From assembly GCA_017432405.1 (NCBI GenBank), contig JAFRJF010000249.1:1-29793 (forward strand): a stretch of 29,793 nt of DNA. Reading direction: 5' to 3'. The notes beneath the pieces were generated by a model. It saw only the letters and a program-made list of their open reading frames with translations. It searched no databases and was not told the DNA's origin. Position 1 is the first letter of the stretch; each line of letters opens with the position of its first letter. Origin of the DNA: Clostridia bacterium. Lineage in GTDB: Bacteria > Bacillota_A > Clostridia > Christensenellales > Aristaeellaceae. The translations under genes were made by a program, and so were the position numbers. Positions 22,122-29,793 of this stretch are shown piece by piece.

Positions 22122-24515
22122 ATGCTGTACTCCAGCGCCGGCCTGTTGGCCCTGGTGATCAATCTCATCATCAATCACGACGTGCTGCTGGGTCGATTCG
22201 GCGTGAAGCGGGTTCCGGCGCGCCGTCCCTATCGGCAGTTCCTGGTCGCCATCACGCTGTATTTTGCCACGGATATCGCCTGGGGTCTGCTCTACGAGCG
22301 CGGGCTCATCGCCCTGACCTTTGTCGATACGGTGTTCTATTTCCTGGCCATGGCCCTCTCCATACTGTTCTGGACCCACTACGTCATCGACTATTTACAG
22401 GATCGGGGCGCCTTCGGCAAGCTGCTCTGGGCCGCGGGCTGGCTGCTGTTCAGCTTCGAGTGCGCCGTGCTGCTGGTGAACTTCTTCCGCCCCGTGCTGT
22501 TCTCCTTCGACGCCGGGGGCAACTACCGGGCCGAAATCGCCCGGTACGCCATACTGATCGCGCAGATCGTGATGTTCCTCGCCACCGGCATCTACGCCCT
22601 GGCCTCGAAGCGGACGGGGGCCATGTGGCTGCGCCACCGCTCCATCGGGTTGTCCAGCCTGACGATGGCGCTGTTCATCACGCTGCAGGCCAGCTTCCCG
22701 CTGCTGCCCATGTACGCCATCGGCTGCCTGCTGAGCACCTGCATACTGCACAGCTTCGTGCTGGAGAACGAAAACGAGGAATACCGGGACAAGCTGGAGA
22801 GCCAGCTTCAGGAGAACATCCAAAAGGGCAATTACTACGACCTGCTGACCGGCCTTCCGGGCATGATTTACTTCTTTGAGAGCGTCCAGAAGAAGCGGCA
22901 GGCCCTCATCCGCGAGGGCGGCCGCCCCGCCTTCCTCTACCTGAACCTCAGCGGGCTCAAATTCTACAACCAGAGCCACGGCTTTGCCGCCGGCGACGCG
23001 CTGCTGCGGGAATTCGCAGGCCTCCTCGTCTCCATCTTCCGGGAGGACAACTGCAGCCGGTTCGGCCAGGACCACTTTGCCGCCTTCACCGAGGCGGACG
23101 CGCTGGCGGACCGTCTGGATCGCCTGTTCACGGCCTGGCGGAGCGACCGTCCGGCCATACTGGTGGGCGTCTGCGTCGAGGCGTCTGAGGACGTGGGCAT
23201 CAGCACCGTCTACGACCGGGCCAAGATCGCCTGCGACGCCATACACAGCACCCACACCTCCTCGGTGCAGCACTACGACAGCGCCATGTTCGAGGGCGCC
23301 GAGCGGCACCAGTACATCACCTCCCACCTGGATCAGGCCATCGCCGAGGGCTGGATCCAGGTCTACTACCAGCCCATCGTCCGGGCGACCAACGGACGGG
23401 TCTGCGACGAGGAGGCCCTGGCCCGATGGATCGATCCCGAGCGGGGCTTCCTCTCCCCCGCCGAATTCATTCCCATACTGGAGGACGCGCGGCTGATCTA
23501 CAAGCTGGATCTGCACATGGTGGACCAGGTGCTTGAGAAGCTGCGCCGGCAGCGGGACCAGGGCCTGTTCCTGGTGCCCCAGTCCGTCAACCTGTCACGC
23601 TCCGACTTCGACATGTGCGACATCGTCGAGGAGATTCGCCGGCGGGTGGACGACGCGGGCTTCCCCCGCCGGCTGATCACCATCGAGATCACCGAGAGCA
23701 TCGTCGGCACCGACTTCGAATTCATCAAGGGCGAGGCCGAGCGCTTCCGCAGCCTGGGCTTCCCGGTTTGGATGGACGACTTCGGCAGCGGCTATTCCTC
23801 GCTGGACGTGCTGCAGAGCATGCCGGTGGACCTGATCAAGCTGGACATGCGCTTCATGCAGCAGTTCCACAGCGAAGGCAAGAGCCGGGTCATACTGACC
23901 GAGCTGGTGCGCATGGCCATCGGCCTGGGCATCGACACCATCTGCGAGGGCGTGGAGCGCGCGGAACAGGTGGAATTCCTGCGGGAGATCGGCTGCTCGA
24001 AGCTGCAGGGCTATTACTACACCAAGCCCCTGCCGCAGGAAGCGGTGTTCCAGCGCTATGAGCAGGGCACCCAGATCGGCTTTGAAAACCCGGATGAGGC
24101 CGCCTACTTCGACGCCATCGGCAGGATCAACCTGTACGACCTCTCGGCCATCGCCAAGGAGGACGCCGACAGCTTCCAGCACTACTTCAACACCCTGCCC
24201 ATGGCCATCATCGAGGTTCGCGACGGCAAATCCCGCTTCACCCGCAGCAACCAGGCGTACAGGGATTTCATCGCCCGGATCTTCCACCTGAAGCTCGCCG
24301 AGATCGGCACCGGCTTTGAGGATACCCCCGAGGGCCCCGGCAAGATCTTTGTGGCGCGGCTTCGCCAGTGCTGCGACGAGGGCGGCCGGACCCTGTTCGA
24401 CGAGGTGCTGCCCGACGGCACCACGGTGCACTCCTTCATGCGCAAGATCGCGGACAACCCCGTGACCGGCACCCAGGCGGCCGCCGTGGCGGTGCTGGCG
24501 ATCACGGACAAATAA
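22122..24515 (+). CDS. Membrane-bound c-di-GMP phosphodiesterase: degenerate GGDEF plus EAL domain
   Basis: 797 residues from ATG 22122; the ribosome site is weak (GGAAAG/GGTGAT). Residues 1-215 hold about six to seven membrane helices. A short coiled segment (215-235) leads to a GGDEF fold starting YYDLLTGLPGMIYF (238-251), in which the active motif is changed to FGQDHF (314-319), so no cyclase activity is expected. The EAL domain (about 400-645) is intact: DEEALARW (429-436), SVNLSRSDF, IEITES (521-526), DDFGSGYSSL (552-561), IKLDMRF with Lys573, CEGVE (608-612) and LQGYYYTKPLP with Gln629. It should hydrolyse c-di-GMP, opposing the GGDEF protein at 9660-11549. A C-terminal region from about 665, with SFQHYFNTLPMAIIEV, looks PAS-like. 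The membrane part probably senses an unknown signal. Confidence 0.88.
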   Translation: MLYSSAGLLALVINLIINHDVLLGRFGVKRVPARRPYRQFLVAITLYFATDIAWGLLYERGLIALTFVDTVFYFLAMALSILFWTHYVIDYLQDRGAFGKLLWAAGWLLFSFECAVLLVNFFRPVLFSFDAGGNYRAEIARYAILIAQIVMFLATGIYALASKRTGAMWLRHRSIGLSSLTMALFITLQASFPLLPMYAIGCLLSTCILHSFVLENENEEYRDKLESQLQENIQKGNYYDLLTGLPGMIYFFESVQKKRQALIREGGRPAFLYLNLSGLKFYNQSHGFAAGDALLREFAGLLVSIFREDNCSRFGQDHFAAFTEADALADRLDRLFTAWRSDRPAILVGVCVEASEDVGISTVYDRAKIACDAIHSTHTSSVQHYDSAMFEGAERHQYITSHLDQAIAEGWIQVYYQPIVRATNGRVCDEEALARWIDPERGFLSPAEFIPILEDARLIYKLDLHMVDQVLEKLRRQRDQGLFLVPQSVNLSRSDFDMCDIVEEIRRRVDDAGFPRRLITIEITESIVGTDFEFIKGEAERFRSLGFPVWMDDFGSGYSSLDVLQSMPVDLIKLDMRFMQQFHSEGKSRVILTELVRMAIGLGIDTICEGVERAEQVEFLREIGCSKLQGYYYTKPLPQEAVFQRYEQGTQIGFENPDEAAYFDAIGRINLYDLSAIAKEDADSFQHYFNTLPMAIIEVRDGKSRFTRSNQAYRDFIARIFHLKLAEIGTGFEDTPEGPGKIFVARLRQCCDEGGRTLFDEVLPDGTTVHSFMRKIADNPVTGTQAAAVAVLAITDK

Positions 24516-24533
24516 TGACCCCCGCAGGGGCTT

Positions 24534-24953
24534 TTACGCCCGGTCCGGGCATTTCGCCAGGTATTCGTGATATTTGATGTCGTCGATGTATTTCCTGTGG
24601 GCGCGGTAGTATTGCTCCCGGTTCTCCCTGTCCTCCCCCATGCCGGGCCGCAGCAGCGCAAGCAGCGCGGCAAACCCGACTGGGAAGAGGATCAGCCCGG
24701 TCACGCCCGCAAAGAATTTGCACAGCATGAGCCATATGACCAACGGTATCAGTATGCCCACGATGTGCAGCACCCGATCCTCGTTCAGTATGCGCCCGCG
24801 GTTTTCCGCCTGTATCGCCCCGCAGGCGATCAGGCGGTCCGTAAAGGGCACCGTAAAGCTGGAAAAGCGCCTCAGCGCGTGAAATTCCGTCACCGCCAGC
24901 AGCGCCACCACCAGCACCATGATGTCCGCCATCACTGTAAGGGCTGTTCGCAT
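24534..24953 (-). CDS. Small membrane protein of unknown function
   Basis: 139 residues. AGGAGGT stands at a normal distance from ATG 24953, which supports a real gene. Hydrophobic segments at about 7-21 (VMADIMVLVVALLAV) and a long pair at about 63-101 (VGILIPLVIWLMLCKF and GLILFPVGFAALLALL) predict three membrane helices. The C-terminal 35 residues are charged and Tyr-rich (REQYYRAHRKYIDDIKYHEY) and probably cytoplasmic. I do not recognise a family. The stop lies 18 bases from the convergent stop of the EAL gene, and a weak CCCC-GCA-GGGG hairpin sits between them. It is divergent from the small gene at 25039. Confidence 0.65.
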   Translation of the reverse strand: MRTALTVMADIMVLVVALLAVTEFHALRRFSSFTVPFTDRLIACGAIQAENRGRILNEDRVLHIVGILIPLVIWLMLCKFFAGVTGLILFPVGFAALLALLRPGMGEDRENREQYYRAHRKYIDDIKYHEYLAKCPDRA

Positions 24954-25038
24954 GGGATAGACCTCCTGTTGTCAATGATTGATTGGTAGTGGGAGAACAA
25001 AATACGCAGAGCATTTCACCCAACGGAGGCACATGCCG

Positions 25039-25215
25039 ATGAAACTGAAGAACCTGCTGTCGGAGATCCTGCACACCGTGGTCAATCACGAGCGCAACAA
25101 GGTCAGGACCCAGAAGCCGGACTATTACCTCAATCAGAAAAAACAGCTCTGGTACGGCATGATGAATCGGGTGGACGACGCGGAAGACGAATCACAGAAG
25201 TCGAAGCCGTCATGA
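25039..25215 (+). CDS. Small basic hypothetical protein
   Basis: 58 residues from ATG 25039; GGAGG at 25025-25029 is 9 bases from this ATG and only 3 from the alternative at 25033. It begins MKLKNLLSEILHTVV, an amphipathic helix, followed by a charged segment (NHERNKVRTQKPDYYLNQKK) and an acidic/Lys tail. No signal peptide, membrane segment or known domain is visible. Its TGA overlaps the stop codon of the convergent AraC gene within the palindrome TCATGA (25210-25215). A real gene is likely because of the ribosome site, but function is unknown. Confidence 0.55.
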   Translation: MKLKNLLSEILHTVVNHERNKVRTQKPDYYLNQKKQLWYGMMNRVDDAEDESQKSKPS

Positions 25216-26136
25216 TTCCCCGTCCTCCAGCCGGCTCTGGCGGCGGTAGATCAGGGGGCTGACGCCGGTGAGCTTCTTGAACACCGTGCAGAAATAGTTG
25301 CCCGACGACCAGCCCAGGTTGTAGGCGATATCGGTGATGGACTGGTTCGTGCGCTCCAGCGCCAGCTTGGCCCGCTCCACCCGGAGGGCCGAGACGTACA
25401 GCGCCGGCGTCTGGCCGGTCTCCTCCCGAAAGCGCGTCTTGAAGCGGGACAGCGAATACCCGGACAGGCCCGCCAAGGTCGACAGCGAGAAGGGCTCGGA
25501 GATGTTCGCCTCGACGAAGTCCAGCACCCGCTGTATGCGCTCATCCGCAGGCTCGCGCATCATCGCCTCCACCGGCGGCAGCCGCAGGAAGCGGTACAGG
25601 AAGCACAGCAGGTGGGCCACCCCCGCGTCCCGGTCCGCCGGATCCCGGGTGGCAAAAAGCCCGAAGGCGTGGCGCATCAGCGCAAGGTCCTGCGCCCCCA
25701 GGCGCACCAGGCGGCGCGGCATGTTCGCCAGGTTCTCGCACAGCGCCCGGCCCTTTTCCGGGTTCAGCCCCAGGAAATCGTCGGCCTCCGCCAGGTTCAG
25801 CTGCATGGCATACAGCTCGCAGGGCTCCTGCCGACTGCCGTTGCCCCGGGCATGGCATTCCCCGGGAAACACCGCCATCGCCTCGCCGCCGGTATAGGTC
25901 AGCGTCTGTACCTGGCCGTCCCGCTCCAGCTGGATCATGCTGCGCCCCTTGACGATGCAGTGGATCTCCATGATGCCCTGGTGGTAGTGCATCGGCGTGG
26001 AGGGCTCCGAGGCCAGGTGGCTGAAGTAGGTGAAATTCATCAGCCCGCTGACGCCGTGCACGTCCCGGGTGATGATCTTGCTGCGCTTTTCCCATGTAAA
26101 GCTGTCCACCAGCTCGAAGGCGCCGCTGTCCGCCAT
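25210..26136 (-). CDS. AraC family transcriptional regulator with cupin sensor domain
   Basis: 308 residues; AGGAGGTG precedes ATG 26136. The N-terminal half (about 20-150) is a cupin-type arm: TPMHYHQGIMEIHCIVKGRS and YTGGEAMAVFPGECHA are the usual strands, which bind a sugar-like ligand in AraC relatives. The C-terminal 100 residues contain two helix-turn-helix motifs: FSLSTLAGLSGYSLSRFKTRF and ITDIAYNLGWSSGNYFCTVFKK, ending GVSPLIYRRQ, the classical AraC signature. It is divergent from the aldolase/TRAP transporter operon at 26296 with 159 bases between them, so it most likely activates that operon in the presence of the transported substrate. The intergenic region is AT-rich and contains the operon promoter. 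Confidence 0.9.
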   Translation of the reverse strand: MADSGAFELVDSFTWEKRSKIITRDVHGVSGLMNFTYFSHLASEPSTPMHYHQGIMEIHCIVKGRSMIQLERDGQVQTLTYTGGEAMAVFPGECHARGNGSRQEPCELYAMQLNLAEADDFLGLNPEKGRALCENLANMPRRLVRLGAQDLALMRHAFGLFATRDPADRDAGVAHLLCFLYRFLRLPPVEAMMREPADERIQRVLDFVEANISEPFSLSTLAGLSGYSLSRFKTRFREETGQTPALYVSALRVERAKLALERTNQSITDIAYNLGWSSGNYFCTVFKKLTGVSPLIYRRQSRLEDGES

Positions 26137-26198
26137 AATTTCACCTCCTGTATAACTGATTTCAGAAAATTATAAAATCGTATTGTACCTCATATTAG

Positions 26199-26227
26199 TT
26201 GCAATTCTCATTCCATAATATTATAAT
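26199..26227 (+). promoter_or_regulatory. Sigma70-type promoter of the aldolase/TRAP operon
   Basis: TTGCAA (26199-26204), 17 bases, consensus TATAAT (26222-26227). It is followed by a leader of about 60 bases with GAGGTG at 26283-26288 before the aldolase ATG. The AraC gene upstream is the obvious candidate regulator. Confidence 0.75.
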
Positions 26228-26295
26228 AAGAGTGTACATATCTTTCAAGGCAATTTGGATAATCCGTGAATAAAAAAGATTTGAGGTGTTGCGCT

Positions 26296-27219
26296 ATGAA
26301 GACCATTGCCAACGGCGTTTGGCCCGTCATGATCACCCCCTTCACCGAGGACAACAAGATCGACTATGCCGCCGTGGAAAAGATCATCGAGTGGTACGAC
26401 AAGGAAGGCGTCACCGGCATCTTCGCCGTGTGCCAGTCCAGCGAGATGTTCTTCCTCAACAAGGACGAGCGGCTCCAGCTGGCGAAGTTCGTGATCGACA
26501 ACACGCCCAAGCACATCGGCGTGGTGGTCTCCGGCCACGTGGCCGAGAACGTGGACGACCAGGTCCGCGAGGCCCAGGCCATGGTGGACATGGGCGCCGG
26601 CGCCTATGTGTTCATCTCCAACCAGTTCGCCCGCCAGGACGAGGGCGACGACGTGGCGAAGAAGCGCATCGAATACCTGGTCAGCCACATCGAGGCGGAC
26701 ACCTTCGGCGTGTACGAGTGCCCCGCCCCCTACAAGCGCCTGCTGACCCCTGAAATGCTGAAGTGGCTGGCGGACAGCGGCAAGTTCGCCTTCCTGAAGG
26801 ACACCTGCTGCGAGCTTTCCCAGATCAAGGCCAAGTGCGAGGTCGTGAAGGGCACGGGTCTGAAGATCTTCAACGCCAACGGCGCGACGCTGCTGGAATC
26901 CCTGCGGATGGGCTGCGCCGGCTACTCCGGCGTCATGGCCAACTTCCACACCCGCTTCTACGCCTGGCTGTGCAAGAACTTCGATAAGGAGCCCGAGCGC
27001 GCCGAGAAGATGATGGCCTTCCTGGGCGCCTGCAGCACCATCGAGTGCCAGGTGTACCCCGTCAACGCCAAGTACCACATGAACCTGGTGGGCGTGCCGA
27101 TGAGCCTGGTCACCCGCTCCAAGGACCCGGCGCTGTTCACCTCCAGCCGCAGACTTGAGATCGACCAGTACTTCGTGTGCGAGAAGATGTTCGAAGAGGC
27201 GTTCTTCGCGCAGAAGTGA
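26296..27219 (+). CDS. Class I aldolase of the DHDPS/N-acetylneuraminate lyase superfamily
   Basis: 307 residues from ATG 26296, set by GAGGTG 7 bases upstream rather than the in-frame ATG at 26266. The TIM-barrel marks are GVWPVMITPF (7-16), GVTGIFAVCQSSE (38-50), Tyr140 in FGVYECPAPYK and the Schiff-base Lys168 in FAFLKDTCCE. In DHDPS and many relatives the second motif reads G-T-T-G-E; here it is CQSSE, so the catalytic Thr pair is replaced by Gln and Ser, and dihydrodipicolinate synthesis is unlikely. The superfamily cleaves or forms keto-acid aldols, for example sialic acid or 2-keto-3-deoxy sugar acids. Its place ahead of a TRAP transporter (family known for sialic acid and sugar-acid uptake) and next to an AraC regulator supports a catabolic lyase for the imported acid. 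Confidence 0.85.
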   Translation: MKTIANGVWPVMITPFTEDNKIDYAAVEKIIEWYDKEGVTGIFAVCQSSEMFFLNKDERLQLAKFVIDNTPKHIGVVVSGHVAENVDDQVREAQAMVDMGAGAYVFISNQFARQDEGDDVAKKRIEYLVSHIEADTFGVYECPAPYKRLLTPEMLKWLADSGKFAFLKDTCCELSQIKAKCEVVKGTGLKIFNANGATLLESLRMGCAGYSGVMANFHTRFYAWLCKNFDKEPERAEKMMAFLGACSTIECQVYPVNAKYHMNLVGVPMSLVTRSKDPALFTSSRRLEIDQYFVCEKMFEEAFFAQK

Positions 27220-27234
27220 TCCCCATTCATCCCG

Positions 27235-27263
27235 ATCATATAACCGTCAAGGTTATCAATGAT
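27235..27263 (+). other. Stem-loop ahead of the TRAP binding-protein ribosome site
   Basis: ATAACC (27240-27245) pairs with GGTTAT (27251-27256) around GTCAA, and outside a two-base bulge ATCAT (27235-27239) pairs with ATGAT (27259-27263). No T-run is strictly adjacent, and AAGGAGG follows at 27271-27277. It may protect the binding-protein message or be a processing site; this is inference. Confidence 0.4.
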
Positions 27264-27285
27264 ATATTTTAAGGAGGTACCCACT

Positions 27286-28356
27286 ATGAAAAAGCTGCTT
27301 GCCCTGATTCTGGCCGCCCTGATGGTGCTGACCGGCGTCGCCGCCCTGGCCGAGGACTTCGAGGTCTCCCAGGACTACTCCAACATCCCGATGGAAAAGA
27401 CCGGCGACTATGACGCCTCCGGCGATCCCGCCGCTGAGCTGATGTTCACCTCCGTGTCCGTCACCGGCGACAGCCACACCACCGCCATGTCCGCCTTCGC
27501 CGACGCCGTCAAGGAATTCTCCGGCGGCTCCATCGAGTGCAGGACCTACGCCGACGGCACCCTGTTCTCCTCCGAGAACGAGTGGGACGCCATCTCCATG
27601 GGTCAGGCCGACCTGGCCTACATCTCCTTCCCCACCCTGTCCACCCAGCCCGGCCTGGAGTGGTGCGCGATGGTGAACTCCGGCTACTTCTGGTCCAGCT
27701 ATGACCACATGACCAACACCCTGAACAACTCCGAAATCGGCCAGAAGATCTTCGCCGAGATCGAGGAGAAGACCAACGTGGTGCCGCTGGGCGCCTACTA
27801 CCTGGGCAGCCGCGTGGTCAACACCCGTGCCAAGGAGATCAATGCCTACGAGGACATGGCCGGCCTGCTGCTGCGCATGCCCGGCTCCGAGGCCTGGCAG
27901 AACCTGGGCGCGGCCCTGGGCGCCAACCCCACTCCCCTGTCCTTCTCCGAGCTGTACACCGCGCTGAGCACCGGCGCTGTCGACGGCCAGGACAATCCCC
28001 TGCCCTCCGACATCTCCGCCAAGTTCTATGAGGTCGCGCCCTACATCGCCATCACCAACCACGTGGTGGACTCCATCCTGCCCTGCATCAACAAGGACAA
28101 GTGGAACAGCCTGACCGACGCCCAGAAGGCCGCCGTGAAGGACGCCATCGCCTATGCCGCCAAGGTCAACGATACCCTGCGCATCGCCTCTGAGGACGCC
28201 GCCGTGGCTTACCTGGAGGGCAAGGGCTGCACCGTGACCCATCCCGACCTGACCGCCTTCCGCGAGAACGTGCAGAAGTACTACGCGGATCATCCGGAGC
28301 AGACCGCCGCCTGGAACATGGAGCTGTACGAGGAGATTCAGGCGCTGGCCAAGTAA
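27286..28356 (+). CDS. TRAP transporter substrate-binding protein (DctP family)
   Basis: 356 residues from ATG 27286 behind AAGGAGG. A signal peptide with core LLALILAALMVLTGVAALA and cleavage before Glu23 is present; there is no lipobox Cys. The DctP signature region is SRVVNTRAKEINAYEDMAG, then LLLRMPGSEAW with Arg197, which in this family makes the salt bridge to the substrate carboxylate, and LSFSELYTALSTGAVDGQDN (218-237). The protein should bind an organic or sugar acid outside the membrane and hand it to the two permease subunits encoded next. It is preceded by the aldolase gene (66 bases) and followed by a terminator at 28390-28423, which probably lowers permease expression relative to the binding protein. 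Confidence 0.92.
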   Translation: MKKLLALILAALMVLTGVAALAEDFEVSQDYSNIPMEKTGDYDASGDPAAELMFTSVSVTGDSHTTAMSAFADAVKEFSGGSIECRTYADGTLFSSENEWDAISMGQADLAYISFPTLSTQPGLEWCAMVNSGYFWSSYDHMTNTLNNSEIGQKIFAEIEEKTNVVPLGAYYLGSRVVNTRAKEINAYEDMAGLLLRMPGSEAWQNLGAALGANPTPLSFSELYTALSTGAVDGQDNPLPSDISAKFYEVAPYIAITNHVVDSILPCINKDKWNSLTDAQKAAVKDAIAYAAKVNDTLRIASEDAAVAYLEGKGCTVTHPDLTAFRENVQKYYADHPEQTAAWNMELYEEIQALAK

Positions 28357-28389
28357 TCGCGTTGCAAATACCCTGAACCCAACTGCCCT

Positions 28390-28423
28390 AAAGGAGATGG
28401 AGCCTCCGGGCCCATCTCCTTTT
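28390..28423 (+). terminator. Rho-independent terminator between TRAP binding protein and permeases
   Basis: AAAGGAGATGG (28390-28400) pairs perfectly with CCATCTCCTTT (28412-28422) around an 11-base loop, ending in TTTT. The permease genes follow 86 bases later on the same strand with no clear promoter, so partial read-through is likely. Confidence 0.82.
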
Positions 28424-28508
28424 CCATAGGCAGCGTGTCTGGATTTCGCAAAGAAATCCTGTTTTTTCGCCAACATCCCGCCAATAAAAACGAAGGGAGA
28501 AATGTCCA

Positions 28509-29078
28509 TTGACGACCGCCGTCATCATCGTCGCGGGCATCATCCTGCTTGCCGCTGTGCTGGCCTTCCCTGAGGCCAAGCTGGGCAGCAAGATCATGAC
28601 CGTGCTCAGCGAGGGCGTGCCCATGGTGGCCTTCCTGGTGGTGTTCATCACCTTCATGATGACCATCATCTGCCGCTATGTGCTGCGCTTCGCCATACCC
28701 TGGAGCTACGAGGTGTCCATCCTCGGCTACATGTACTGCATGTTCTTCGGCAGCGGCATCGCACTGAAGCGGGACGAGCACGTGGTGTTCAGCCTGCTGT
28801 ACGACAAACTGCCCCCCATCGGCCAGCTGATCTGCAAGCTGGTATACAATGCCGTGCTGGTGGTGCTGATCGCCATCATTTTCGTGCCCTGCCTGAACAG
28901 CCTGATGGCCTCCACCATGACCACCGGCATACTGAAGATGCCCTACAAGGCCGTCTTCGCGCCTTTTTTGTGGATGCTGTTCGAATGCGCCTTCCGGTGC
29001 CTTTTCTACATGAAGGCCAGCTGGAAGGAGTACAAGGCCCTCACTTCTAAGGATGTCAGGGAGGTGGCTGAAGCGTGA
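28509..29078 (+). CDS. TRAP transporter small permease (DctQ family)
   Basis: 189 residues with a TTG start at 28509; GGGAG at 28495-28499 is nine bases away, whereas the ATG at 28502 is in another frame and too close. Four membrane helices are visible, beginning VIIVAGIILLAAVLAF (5-20), MVAFLVVFITFMMTI (39-53), the region around SILGYMYCMFFGSGIAL (70-86) and LICKLVYNAVLVVLIAII (107-124). The DctQ pattern 'ICRYVLRFAIPWSYEVS' and the following RDEHVVF (88-94) are typical of the family. It is the small membrane subunit that contacts the large permease. The stop overlaps the GTG start of the next gene. Confidence 0.87.
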   Translation: MTTAVIIVAGIILLAAVLAFPEAKLGSKIMTVLSEGVPMVAFLVVFITFMMTIICRYVLRFAIPWSYEVSILGYMYCMFFGSGIALKRDEHVVFSLLYDKLPPIGQLICKLVYNAVLVVLIAIIFVPCLNSLMASTMTTGILKMPYKAVFAPFLWMLFECAFRCLFYMKASWKEYKALTSKDVREVAEA

Positions 29079-29793
29079 ACTGGGCGATATTCGCGGTATT
29101 CGCGACGATGGTCGTGTGCTTCCTGGTCCGCATGCCGATCTCCTTCTCCATGCTGACCTCCTCCATCGTCTACTTCCTGATCAAGTCCCCGGCCCAGCTG
29201 GGCCAGGTGGCCACGGTGCTCACCGGCAACATGTTCGCCAACTACACGATGCTGGCCGCGCCGCTGTTCATCTTCATGGCCAACGTGCTGAACGAATCGG
29301 ACATCACCGACCGCATGTTCTCCTTCTGCAACGGCCTGCTGGGCCGCCTGAAGGGTGGCACGGCCCAGGTGAACGTGCTGATTTCACTGATCTTCTCCGG
29401 CATGACCGGCTCCGCCGTGGCGGACGCCAGCGGCATCGGCGTGATGGAGATCGAGCAGATGAAGGCCGAGGGCTACGACGCCCCCTTCTCCTGCGCCATC
29501 ACCGCCGCCACCGCCACCATCGGCCCCATCTTCCCGCCGTCGATCCCCATGGTCATCTACGCCATGCTCTCCGGCGCGTCCGTGGGCAAGCTGTTCATGG
29601 GCGGCATGGTACCCGGCGTGCTGCTGGCGATCCTGCTGTCCATCTACGTGTTCTTCATCTCCAAGAAGCGCAACTATCCCGCCGGCGTGCGCATGAGCTT
29701 CAAGGCCTTCCTGAAGGCCACCGTCGTGGCCGCGCCCGCGCTGTTCACCGTGGTTCTGCTGCTGGGCGGCATCTACTCCGGCGTCTGCACCCC
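29075..29793 (+). CDS. TRAP transporter large permease (DctM family), cut by the window end
   Basis: GTG 29075-29077 overlaps the TGA of the small permease (GTGA), with GGGAGGTGG just upstream. The 239 codons visible have the DctM layout: many hydrophobic helices, MPISFSMLTSSIVYF near the N-terminus, FANYTMLAAPLFIFMANVL, and the family signature GMTGSAVADASGIGVMEI, then TATIGPIFPPSIPMVIY. DctM normally has about 425 residues, so roughly 185 residues are missing at the C-terminal side. It is the sodium-coupled transport subunit. The gene runs off the window rather than being broken. Confidence 0.9.
   Translation, partial: MNWAIFAVFATMVVCFLVRMPISFSMLTSSIVYFLIKSPAQLGQVATVLTGNMFANYTMLAAPLFIFMANVLNESDITDRMFSFCNGLLGRLKGGTAQVNVLISLIFSGMTGSAVADASGIGVMEIEQMKAEGYDAPFSCAITAATATIGPIFPPSIPMVIYAMLSGASVGKLFMGGMVPGVLLAILLSIYVFFISKKRNYPAGVRMSFKAFLKATVVAAPALFTVVLLLGGIYSGVCT

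Noticed and set aside
24519..24535. CCCC-GCA-GGGG-CTTTT as a terminator for the EAL gene
   Set aside because: The stem is only four pairs and the T-run four bases; too weak to list as a feature, though some effect is possible.

Overview
The window is GC-rich and densely coded. It has strong AGGAGG-type ribosome binding sites, sigma70-type promoters, U-tract hairpin terminators, and WYL, AraC, STAS, DUF4342 and DUF2974 family proteins. Three exported proteins have plain signal peptides ending A-x-A/E rather than lipoprotein boxes. Together this suggests an uncultured GC-rich Clostridia-type Bacillota (Christensenellales-like); that placement is an inference from style, not from a marker gene. 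I see no rRNA, tRNA, CRISPR array, insertion sequence or phage gene.

Layout. (1) 1-249: pieces of two unrelated genes (a flavodoxin on the minus strand and the C-terminus of a sugar ABC permease on the plus strand) are butted together near base 140, probably a chimeric join. (2) 313-4106: exported sugar-binding protein, terminator, then a catabolic cluster of Gfo/Idh/MocA dehydrogenase, alpha/beta hydrolase and sugar-isomerase-like TIM barrel, closed by a terminator. (3) 4107-4612: gene-free gap with several small palindromes, followed by a WYL regulator. (4) 8710-5704, minus strand: esterase/lipase, then an esterase translationally coupled to an ATP-grasp ligase. (5) 8955-9530: DUF4342 membrane protein, followed by a striking 18-bp inverted repeat. 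(6) 11549-9660, minus: a LacI-type ligand-sensing domain fused to an intact GGDEF domain. (7) 11813-17592, plus: a probable operon starting with an 881-residue AMP-ligase/ACP/PlsC fusion, followed by a TIM-barrel isomerase, an iron-sulfur aldo/keto reductase and a DUF2974 hydrolase, ending at a clear terminator. (8) 21840-17672, minus: exported propeller-like protein, methyltransferase-STAS fusion, ABC exporter. (9) 22122-24515: membrane protein with degenerate GGDEF and intact EAL (c-di-GMP phosphodiesterase). (10) 24534-25215: two small unknown proteins. (11) 26136-29793: AraC regulator divergent from an aldolase of the DHDPS/NAL superfamily and a TRAP transporter (binding protein, small permease, large permease cut by the window end).

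Together the genes describe a carbohydrate/sugar-acid scavenger with two binding-protein-dependent uptake systems and two sugar-modifying clusters. Its c-di-GMP layer includes a synthase that may read a small sugar-like ligand directly and a membrane phosphodiesterase. The most unusual items are the AMP-ACP-PlsC fusion, the methyltransferase-STAS fusion in an export operon, the sensor-GGDEF protein and the nested inverted repeat at 9562-9611.
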